From an uncultured Muribaculaceae bacterium (GTDB lineage Bacteria > Bacteroidota > Bacteroidia > Bacteroidales > Muribaculaceae), in contig CAJTRS010000037.1 in assembly GCA_910578805.1 (NCBI GenBank), forward strand, positions 1 to 16,653: a stretch of 16,653 nt of DNA, read 5' to 3'. The notes below the pieces were generated by a model. The model saw only the letters and a program-made list of their open reading frames with translations. It ran no database searches and was not told where the DNA came from. A program made the translations under genes and the position numbers. Numbering within the stretch: position 1 is the stretch's first letter; every line of letters starts with the position of its first letter. This document shows positions 7,961-14,252 of the stretch, piece by piece.

Positions 7961-9112
7961 ATGATAAAATTATTTCATAAGATTCATTTGTGGCTGTCCG
8001 TACCATTCGGCGTTATCATCACGCTGATATGTTTCTCCGGTGCCATGCTTGTGTTTGAGCCTGAGATAACCCGGAGCATAAGAAACGAGGTCTATCATGT
8101 GGCTTCGTCCCAAGGCGAGCCCTTGCCTATGGATGTATTGATGGAGAAGGTTAATGCGACGCTTCCTGACTCAGTATCCATTACGGGGGTAACGGTGTTT
8201 GCCGACAAAGACCGGACCTATCAGGTCAATCTGTCAAAGCCCCGTCGCGCCTCGGTCTTTATTGACCAGTATTCAGGTATAATTACGGGCAATTATGAAC
8301 GTGTCGGTTTTTTCGGAACAATGTTCAGGCTTCACCGTTGGTTGCTCGACAGCTCTAACCCGCGAGGTGAAGGATTGAAAATCGGCAAACTCATAGTCGG
8401 TGTATCCACCTGTATATTCGTAATCGCCCTCATATCCGGAGTTGTGATCTGGTGGCCGAGAGTCCATAACGGATTATGGCGCTCCCTTACAATCACGACA
8501 AAAAATGGTTGGCGTGGCTTTTGGAAAAGCCTTCATGTCGCCGGAGGAATGTATGCCCTTGTTTTAGTTCTTGCGATGGCACTGACAGGTCTAACATGGT
8601 CTTTTGACTGGTATCGGAGCGCGTTCTACACTGTATGCGGAGTGGAATATACCCCGCGCAGCCACAGTGGAGAAAAAACCAGGGACAATCGCAAAGGGCA
8701 TAATCGCGCAACCGAACTAAAAGAGCGGGAAGAGAATCATCGTGGGCAATCAGAGTTCGGCTGCTGGCAACAGATATACAATGAACTGAAATCTCAAAAC
8801 CCCGATGCTCCGCAGATAACAATCGGAATGGAGAAAGCTTCAGTTGTGCTTGGAAGTCTCGGCAACGGGCGTGCCTCAGATTCATATACTTTCAATCGCG
8901 ATCCGAAAGAACTCAGATTGTCAGCCAAGTACGCCGATTCCGCACCGGCCGATAAATTGCGGGGATGGATATATTCCGTCCATACCGGCAGTTTTGGCGG
9001 GATGCTTACACGGATACTATGGTTTCTTACCGCTTTATTAGGTGCAAGTCTTCCTATTACTGGTTACTATATATGGATTAGACATTTAATAAAACGAAAC
9101 CTCGAAATATAA
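7961..9112 (+). CDS. xusC: PepSY-domain inner-membrane protein, XusC-like
   Basis: This is a 383-residue protein if it starts at the ATG at 7961, four bases after the lipoprotein stop. An in-frame TTG at 7940 would overlap that gene and add a seven-residue extension before the conserved start. Four membrane spans are visible: ~12-33 (WLSVPFGVIITLICFSGAMLV), ~142-166, ~193-215 and ~346-374. PepSY-like periplasmic segments lie between them (MDVLMEKVNATLPD; IYNELKSQNPDAPQITIGM). Histidines near the membrane faces (His9, His125 in FRLHRWLLD, His192 in WKSLHVAGG, His341 in VHTGSF) fit a haem-binding transmembrane reductase of the PepSY_TM family. In the Xus system this protein is expected to release iron from the imported siderophore or to complete its uptake; the chemistry is inferred. 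A long hydrophilic His/Arg-rich insert occurs at ~230-268. A terminator follows. Confidence 0.85.
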   Translation: MIKLFHKIHLWLSVPFGVIITLICFSGAMLVFEPEITRSIRNEVYHVASSQGEPLPMDVLMEKVNATLPDSVSITGVTVFADKDRTYQVNLSKPRRASVFIDQYSGIITGNYERVGFFGTMFRLHRWLLDSSNPRGEGLKIGKLIVGVSTCIFVIALISGVVIWWPRVHNGLWRSLTITTKNGWRGFWKSLHVAGGMYALVLVLAMALTGLTWSFDWYRSAFYTVCGVEYTPRSHSGEKTRDNRKGHNRATELKEREENHRGQSEFGCWQQIYNELKSQNPDAPQITIGMEKASVVLGSLGNGRASDSYTFNRDPKELRLSAKYADSAPADKLRGWIYSVHTGSFGGMLTRILWFLTALLGASLPITGYYIWIRHLIKRNLEI

Positions 9113-9119
9113 AGAACAT

Positions 9120-9163
9120 GGGAGAGGCGCATTAAATACTAACTAAATTCGCCTCTCCCTTTT
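9120..9163 (+). terminator. Terminator of the Xus operon
   Basis: GGGAGAGGCG (9120-9129) pairs perfectly with CGCCTCTCCC (9150-9159) across a 20-base loop, followed by TTTT (9160-9163). It lies seven bases after the last Xus gene. Confidence 0.8.
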
Positions 9164-9262
9164 ACAAATCTATATATCTCTACGTATATCCCGGAGCAGA
9201 GCAAAAGAAAAAGTGCATGACAAAATACTCCGCTCGTCAGACCTCCCAGTATCCCCACAAAA

Positions 9263-9341
9263 GTTAGGTTTGGTTCGGGCTTTATATATGCCCGACAAAC
9301 CAAACCTAACTATATATGTGGGCTGGTGAAAAGAAAAACTG
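9263..9341. repeat. Hairpin repeat, copy 1
   Basis: An 18-bp stem forms from GTTAGGTTTGGTT + CGGGC (9263-9280) with GCCCG + AACCAAACCTAAC (9290-9310), with ACA bulged at 9295-9297 and loop TTTATATAT. A conserved tail follows (TATATATGTGGGCTGGTG, then AAAAGAAAAAC). A second copy begins at 13047. Read leftward, the stem is followed by TTTT and lies downstream of the ATPase gene, so it could act as its terminator; the long conserved tail is not explained by that. An outer CCCACA/TGTGGG pair exists only in this copy. The rest of the gene-poor stretch 9164-9379 shows no other clear feature. Confidence 0.75.
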
Positions 9342-9379
9342 CGGGGTTATGTTCTTTGAATGAACAAGGCTTCCATATC

Positions 9380-9553
9380 TCACGGATTTTCAGTAATTTT
9401 GTTGTGTGTAATAATTTCAGAAAGCACATCTGAAATATTTCTCAAATTTTGCTTGTCAAATATCCTAATCATAGTAGACAAATATTCTTTGTCGTTTCCC
9501 GTCTTACAAATATGAGAAATGGAATTCGTATTATTAATCAGTTTATGTATCAA
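9380..9553 (-). other. In-frame coding continuation beyond the ATPase amber stop
   Basis: Directly after the TAG of the ATPase gene the same frame stays open for 57 codons and then ends in TGA at 9380-9382. It reads LIHKLINNTNSISHICKTGN..., then DKEYLSTMIRIFDKQNLRNI and SDVLSEIITHNKITENP. The composition and helical pattern match the preceding C-terminus (...EEIGLDKLH), and replacing the stop by Gln (CAG) gives a smooth helix DKLHQLIHKL. It is either the true C-terminus cut off by a nonsense change, a read-through extension, or a small gene starting at TTG 9553. The first option seems likeliest. Confidence 0.5.
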
Positions 9554-11404
9554 CTAGTGAAGTTTATCTAATCCGATTTCTTCACCTTCTTTATATCCAA
9601 ATAGCGTCGCAACAATATGTTTCACAATTGGATGGTTTAATTTATACACGACAGGTTTTTCTATGTACTGATTCCTTATGGTATCGTATTTTAAATGATC
9701 TGATTGATTATGAATTAAGGATAATACATAAAGAGCATCTGGGATTATTACCCCTTTCGATTGAGCATAATCCATTTTGTCATTAGTTTTATGTATACGT
9801 ATAAACTCTGACTGCTCCTCAAGGTTGTTTAGTTCATCATGAACTTTCTTTTCAACGCCAATTCGTATGGCTAGAGCAACTGCATAAGGGTCATACTGGA
9901 CTTTCTCCTGAAGATAGTTATTTAGCTCGCATAGTAAATACTTAAGAAGATTGTCTGCTTCTCCCCACGTTTCTAAGACATTTTGTTTACGCCTACTAGC
10001 TATATCAATCCGACAGTTAGGTAATGTTGGGTGATAATGAAAACATTTACTTGAAAGTTCATCGTAGAGATTTTTATCATCTTCGTTATTATCTTTGTCT
10101 AATCCTTCTCTAAAGGAAATAAAAGCCTTAATATTTTCAGAGGCGATAGCATCAACCTGTTTGAGATAACAAACTTTTAAACCATTTTTCCCAAACACAT
10201 AACTTCTGAAATACTTGGGATCGATATGTGTAAGCAAGCAGATATATACCTTAGTGTTGGATAATGTTGCTGCATAGTTTAAAATGTCTTTTAAATGATA
10301 TTGGGCAGCAAGAATATTCGCATCATCTAGATAGTCAAAAACTTCATCAATAACCAGCAAATATTGCTTATTATCTTTAAGCTGTGATTTAAACGCTTGC
10401 AATCTTGTTGTAAACGTTAAGATATCACGTTGCCCATTTGATATTACATCTGCTCTAGGAAACTCAACAATTAATTTTTCATCTTTTTCTTTTGCTCTAA
10501 TATCTGTTTTCCAGGTACTATTGACCATCCCTATATTTGTATTTAATCGGTTAAGGAATTGTTTATATGAAATATATTGGATTGTCTTTTTGAAATTAGC
10601 ACTATCGGCCTGATATACTTGAATTAATTGGTATACAATATCAAATGTTTCAAATTTGGTGCCGTCAAGATTTAATTTTTGACAAATAGCTATAAAGTAT
10701 TCATCTGTATTTAAATTATCTAAAATTTCGGCTGGTATATTCTGTAAAATATGGTCTTTAGTACCCCCTAAGGAATTTATTGTATGTACCACTTCCTCTA
10801 TAAGTGCGACACGTTTTTTTGCAGTGAAACGATTTAACGCGTTAATACATTCATCATCGATTTTAGACAGAATAATGTCTAAGCGGTCATCAAGATTTGT
10901 TAGTATCTTTCCATTTCCCCCAAACTTCCTCTTAACTTCATTATAACCATAATTTATTTCTGCCCGAGGAGGTACTTTACCCATTACATCAATTGACGTT
11001 ACTGCCAAATGCCCGGCAGCTACTTGATAACGATTTCCTACATTGCGACTAGTAGTCTTCACATAAATATCACAATGTATGGCATAACAACCTATAGTGG
11101 AAGATATGGAATTACCACGAAATGTAATAGTAATGGAATTACTACCACTATCTGCTCTATATGTTCGTCCATCAATAGTGATCTCAAGTATGGACGACTT
11201 ATTTTCGTCTTGTTGGTGTTTAAATTCCTTTGGAACATCCAATTTATTCCTTTTAATACAATCAATTGCTGTGGTTAATGAACTTTTACCCCAACCATTA
11301 GGAGCCACTAACAAATTGATCTTATTGGGATAAATCGTACATGGTATTTCAATTTGTGGCTCTCCAAATCCCTTTATATTTTGAATTCTAATTTGTTCAA
11401 TCAT
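9554..11404 (-). CDS. ABC-type AAA ATPase with C-terminal domain of unknown function (last gene of the RhuM-Doc operon)
   Basis: This is a 616-residue protein from the ATG at 11404, five bases after the Doc stop; an ATG at 11431 would overlap Doc. Walker A is APNGWGKSS (34-42), the ABC signature is SNGQRD (322-327), Walker B is YLLVIDEVFDYLDD (348-361) with Glu354, and an H-switch is LLTHID (390-395). These form an SMC/RecN-like ATPase head with only a modest helical insert (~150-310) and no long coiled coil. Residues ~420-616 form a separate helical domain with HNQSDH (565-570); I see no TOPRIM motif, so it is not an OLD nuclease. Related heads power defence and anticodon-nuclease proteins (PrrC, RloC-like), and the C-terminal part may be the effector; this is inference. 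The gene is visibly A+T-rich against its neighbours, suggesting separate acquisition. The frame continues past the TAG. Confidence 0.8.
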   Translation of the reverse strand: MIEQIRIQNIKGFGEPQIEIPCTIYPNKINLLVAPNGWGKSSLTTAIDCIKRNKLDVPKEFKHQQDENKSSILEITIDGRTYRADSGSNSITITFRGNSISSTIGCYAIHCDIYVKTTSRNVGNRYQVAAGHLAVTSIDVMGKVPPRAEINYGYNEVKRKFGGNGKILTNLDDRLDIILSKIDDECINALNRFTAKKRVALIEEVVHTINSLGGTKDHILQNIPAEILDNLNTDEYFIAICQKLNLDGTKFETFDIVYQLIQVYQADSANFKKTIQYISYKQFLNRLNTNIGMVNSTWKTDIRAKEKDEKLIVEFPRADVISNGQRDILTFTTRLQAFKSQLKDNKQYLLVIDEVFDYLDDANILAAQYHLKDILNYAATLSNTKVYICLLTHIDPKYFRSYVFGKNGLKVCYLKQVDAIASENIKAFISFREGLDKDNNEDDKNLYDELSSKCFHYHPTLPNCRIDIASRRKQNVLETWGEADNLLKYLLCELNNYLQEKVQYDPYAVALAIRIGVEKKVHDELNNLEEQSEFIRIHKTNDKMDYAQSKGVIIPDALYVLSLIHNQSDHLKYDTIRNQYIEKPVVYKLNHPIVKHIVATLFGYKEGEEIGLDKLH

Positions 11405-11408
11405 AAGT

Positions 11409-11867
11409 TCAATCGTTTTCCATTTTGTCATCTATTGCATGGATGATTTCGAGTTTGAGGTCTTCGGGATATTCCTCGTTTGCTATATAGCAGGCGATGA
11501 TGCGTTGCAGTAGGTCTTTGTCTATGCGTCCGGCGGCAACATGGTAGATGATTGCCTCCATGCACTGCATGAAGTTATAGGCGTGCCAGTAGTAGCCGTT
11601 ATGGACGAGAAACCAGACACCGATTGTCAATGCAACTCGTTTGTTGGAGTCCTCGAAATAATGCCCGGTACATAATCCGAATACCAGATAAGTGAGCTTT
11701 TCAACGAAGGTTGGATAGTACAAGTCATTCTGCACGAAGTCGAGAACTTTTCGTATGCCACCTTCGTTTTTTATTCCTTGCAAGCCACCGCCACTGGCAA
11801 CCACAGTCTTTGCGTAGACCTCCAAAGCCTCATCATAGCCGATGTATTTCAGTTCCTCACTCTTCAT
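11409..11867 (-). CDS. doc: Death-on-curing (Doc/Fic) family protein
   Basis: This is a 152-residue Fic-fold protein. The core motif HYFEDSNKR (69-77) matches the Doc form HxFx(D/N)xNKR, including the catalytic histidine and the NKR that binds the nucleotide phosphates. The N-terminal part (IGYDEALEVYAKTVVASGGGLQGIKNEGGI) resembles the G-rich start of Doc proteins. Doc of phage P1 phosphorylates EF-Tu and stops translation; other Fic enzymes AMPylate targets, so the reaction here is uncertain. The start overlaps the RhuM gene by 11 bases and the ATPase begins five bases after its stop, so all three are one operon. No small Phd-type antitoxin is present. RhuM or the ATPase may hold the toxin in check, or the protein may act as an effector of a larger system. 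Confidence 0.85.
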   Translation of the reverse strand: MKSEELKYIGYDEALEVYAKTVVASGGGLQGIKNEGGIRKVLDFVQNDLYYPTFVEKLTYLVFGLCTGHYFEDSNKRVALTIGVWFLVHNGYYWHAYNFMQCMEAIIYHVAAGRIDKDLLQRIIACYIANEEYPEDLKLEIIHAIDDKMEND

Positions 11868-12882
11868 TGTCGGCTTGCTTTAGGCGTTTGAGGACTTCCT
11901 TATTCTCCGGCAGTTCCATTATTTCATCAAAGTCTATAGACCTGTCGCCGATGAAACGGTCGAACTCTTCCGGAGTTACAGCACGAAGGTATCCGGCTAT
12001 GTTATTATGGAACACATCTCGGAATGCCACATCGCGCGAAGCCATCTTTGAACGTGCATCGTAAATGAACGGTTGCATGGCCGGGGATTGTTCTTGCTCG
12101 GTTATCAGTTCCTTAACTCGTTCAAGAGACAACTGTTCTCCACCATTTTCCTTATACTCCGATTCAATAGCATAGCCTATCCCATTTTCAAAAGAAGATA
12201 GGCAACGTAGAACCTCGGCATAGAGTGTCTTACGCAAATTATCCTTAGTCTCAAGCTTTAACAAAGCTTTATATTCCTTTGCTTTTTCCTTGAAAACTGC
12301 CTGATAAATAAGATCCGTCACCTGAGCATATTTGAATGTCTTATGTCCTTGAACACATTTGCCAACTGCATTTGTGAAATTCTTGCGATAGTTATCTTCC
12401 TCGATAGCAGCAGGCAGAAAATCAATATCTCGGGTGTTGATATACTTAGTTCCCCCTCCGGCTCTCTTATTGATGGTAGATATTACGATATCGAGTATCC
12501 GAGCACGTACCTGTTTGGCTTTTTCACTTTCAGTCAAAAGCATGCCTACATTAAGAACCGCCCTGAAATTGAATAGACCTAACTGGGTTGTTTTGCTCCC
12601 GACATTTATGACGGGAGCAAATTGTAACTTGAGTTCTTTCAACTGTTTACCCTTGCTTAAAACATAGCCATTGTACTTAAGCTCATCGCTATGAGCTTCT
12701 AAAAGGCGTTCGATCGTGCGTTCTTCAACCTCATAAAAATCGGCCACCATTTTCTTAGTAAAACGATATTCACCCTCGAAAAGCATCCCGGTAAAACCAA
12801 GATTCTCTTGAAGGGCATCCACTGCATAGCGGTTGTTCAACACGTTCTGCCGTTCTATGTTTGATACTGTAAGGTCGTTCAT
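11857..12882 (-). CDS. rhuM: Virulence-RhuM-family protein, first gene of the RhuM-Doc-ATPase operon
   Basis: This is a 341-residue protein of the RhuM family, named from a Salmonella pathogenicity-island gene. The N-terminal region has a winged-helix-like segment (RFTKKMVADFYEVEERTIERLLEAHSDELKYNGY, residues ~42-75). A Bro/KilA-like stretch follows: TTQLGLFNFRAVLNVGMLL, then KAKQVRARILDIVISTINKR. The C-terminal helical part includes FRDVFHNNIAGYLRAV and EEFDRFIGDRSIDFDEIMEL. Such features point to DNA binding, and in many genomes RhuM sits beside or is fused to Fic/Doc, where an antitoxin or repressor role is suspected but not proven. An inverted repeat (12906-12930) just upstream of its promoter box would suit autoregulation. 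The function is uncertain; the family call is confident. Confidence 0.85.
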   Translation of the reverse strand: MNDLTVSNIERQNVLNNRYAVDALQENLGFTGMLFEGEYRFTKKMVADFYEVEERTIERLLEAHSDELKYNGYVLSKGKQLKELKLQFAPVINVGSKTTQLGLFNFRAVLNVGMLLTESEKAKQVRARILDIVISTINKRAGGGTKYINTRDIDFLPAAIEEDNYRKNFTNAVGKCVQGHKTFKYAQVTDLIYQAVFKEKAKEYKALLKLETKDNLRKTLYAEVLRCLSSFENGIGYAIESEYKENGGEQLSLERVKELITEQEQSPAMQPFIYDARSKMASRDVAFRDVFHNNIAGYLRAVTPEEFDRFIGDRSIDFDEIMELPENKEVLKRLKQADNEE

Positions 12883-12887
12883 ATTTA

Positions 12888-12895
12888 CAAAATTA
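12888..12895 (-). promoter_or_regulatory. -7 box of the RhuM operon
   Basis: On the minus strand this reads TAATTTTG, matching TAnnTTTG. It ends only five bases before the ATG, so the transcript would be leaderless or nearly so. Confidence 0.45.
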
Positions 12896-12905
12896 CGAAT
12901 TTTAT

Positions 12906-12930
12906 TTTGATAATTAGCTATGTTATCAAA
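12906..12930. promoter_or_regulatory. Inverted repeat upstream of RhuM, possible operator
   Basis: TTTGATAA (12906-12913) and TTATCAAA (12923-12930) form an exact 8-bp inverted repeat with a nine-base spacer. It lies immediately upstream of the -7 box, where a bound repressor would block polymerase. RhuM is the nearest candidate binder. Confidence 0.45.
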
Positions 12931-12984
12931 TTATAACGCTGAGAAAAGAGCCTAAAAGTTAACCAAGTTCATATATCACTTACG

Positions 12985-13030
12985 TCACGCAGCCAAATCG
13001 CATGCATTTTATACAGATTTGGCACCGTGA
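12985..13030. other. Composite hairpin between RhuM and the second repeat copy
   Basis: TCACG (12985-12989) pairs with CGTGA (13026-13030), and GCCAAATC (12992-12999) pairs with GATTTGGC (13016-13023). They are separated by a 2x2 internal loop and closed by a 16-base loop. No T-run follows on either strand, so it is not a standard terminator. Confidence 0.45.
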
Positions 13031-13046
13031 TGGATGTTAAAAGTCG

Positions 13047-13125
13047 GATTGGTTTGGTTCGGGCTTTATATATGCCCGACAAACTAAACCAAACTATATA
13101 TGTGGGCTGGTGAAAAGAAAAACGG
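13047..13125. repeat. Hairpin repeat, copy 2
   Basis: The stem is GATTGGTTTGGTT + CGGGC (13047-13064) with GCCCG + AACTAAACCAAAC (13074-13094), and has the same ACA bulge and TTTATATAT loop as copy 1. The conserved tail (TATATATGTGGGCTGGTG, then AAAAGAAAAAC) follows. Compared with copy 1, one base pair is swapped on both sides (A-T to T-A) and one G-C becomes G-T, so pairing is largely kept. It lies downstream of the YhcG gene on the minus strand and may end its transcription, since ACTTTT follows in that direction. Confidence 0.75.
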
Positions 13126-13143
13126 CGATATTTTGTCGTTTCC

Positions 13144-14197
13144 CTATGATTGTTCTGCTGATTTGTCAGCTATTTCTTGGTTGAAAGTCTTTATTTCGTC
13201 AGTGATTAGCTGTTTCAACTCTTTTTGAGGAACGATAAGTTTGTATTCGGCAACGCCGATAGGTTTTGTAAAGCCTTCGAGGGCAAGCTCGACCTCTACG
13301 TTGTCTTTCTCGGCGCATAGGATTATTCCGATTGACGGATTTTCATCTTTGCCACGTTCAAGTCTGTCAAGCAACGAGAGATAGAGGTTCATCTTGCTGA
13401 CATATTCTAGCATGAACTCGGATATTTTCAAATCGACGGCAACGAGCGACCTAAGTCCTCGATGAAAGAAAAGCATATCCACCTTGTAATCCTTTCCGTT
13501 ATAGGACAGAACGTGCTGATTGCCGATGTATGTAAACCCCTGACCGAGTTCCAGAAGAAACTGTTTTACCTTTTCAACCAATCTCCGCTCAAGATCAAGT
13601 TCGAGAAGTGGCTCAGTTACTCCGAGAAACCCCATGCAATAGGAATCCTTGAAAAACCTCGTTGGCGTATGCTGCCTGAGCCTCCGGGAGCGCAATGGCA
13701 AAATTGTTTGAAACGTTGGATTCCGGCTGATGCTTGTGCATCTCCAATTTGATGGCATTCACCAACAAGTCGCAATTCCATCCTTTTTCGATAGCCCTTT
13801 CAGCATAGTATTGGATAGCGTTGTCATCATCTTTCAGCTTGGTCATCAACTGATTTATGTGTCGCCATGGCAAAACTCCAACGCTGCGTTGGAGTTTTGG
13901 GTCGGATAGATGGAACCGGACGTAATATTTCTTCATCGCCCACAAATTACTTACCGACATGCCCATTTTGGGGTACATCGCTTTCAGGTCAACCGAGAGC
14001 CGCTTTACTACACCATCCCCGTGTGCGCTATCGAGTTTACGCTCATATAGTAGCTGGCCAATGCTCCAGTGCATTTCATTTGATGTGCTGACAATGGCAC
14101 GAGCGGCGTTGCTTCTCGCGTTTTCAATAACTGCGACGGCTTGTCGCAGTATTTCATTATATTCTGATTTGTTCTGAATACGAACAATTGTTTCCAT
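13144..14197 (-). pseudogene. yhcG: DUF1016/YhcG-family PDDEXK nuclease, broken by one extra base
   Basis: Two adjoining frames together encode one YhcG-type protein. The first half, from the ATG at 14197, carries the DUF1016 N-terminal domain (IGQLLYERKL, GVVKRLSVDLKAMYP, LPWRHINQLMTKL, YYAERAIEKGWN). It runs to LPEAQAAYANEVF and then falls into nonsense, stopping at 13613. The second half, in the next frame, resumes at KDSYCMGFLGVTEP and carries the PDDEXK core: YKVDMLFFHRGLRSLVAVDLK, MNLYLSLLDRL, SIGIILCAEK and PIGVAEYKL, stopping at 13144. Removing one base from the five-A run at 13652-13656 (TTTTT in the gene) restores ...EVFKDSYCMGFL... and a 350-residue protein of normal family length. 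These nucleases often accompany restriction-modification loci; their job is poorly known. A TTG at 14203 is a possible alternative start. Confidence 0.8.
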
Positions 14198-14200
14198 ACA

Positions 14201-14208
14201 CAAAGTTA
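14201..14208 (-). promoter_or_regulatory. -7 box of the YhcG gene
   Basis: On the minus strand this reads TAACTTTG, fitting TAnnTTTG, three bases before the ATG at 14197. As with RhuM, this predicts a leaderless transcript or a start slightly downstream. Confidence 0.4.
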
Positions 14209-14252
14209 ATACTTTTATTTTGACTTTCAGCTATGTGCAGACACTTTGCACC

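Noticed and set aside
9263..9310. Hairpin ends GTTAGGT and ACCTAAC look like integron attC core sites
   Set aside because: The order is reversed relative to attC, no IntI-type integrase is present, and the second copy does not keep both cores.
9489..13145. TTTGTCGTTTCCC occurs at about 9489 and 13133 near both hairpin repeats
   Set aside because: It lies at different distances from each repeat; a 13-base match in a window of this size is expected by chance.
13649..13660. Programmed +1 frameshift in YhcG
   Set aside because: GTT TTT CAA has no stop or pseudoknot signal nearby; a simple one-base insertion is more economical.
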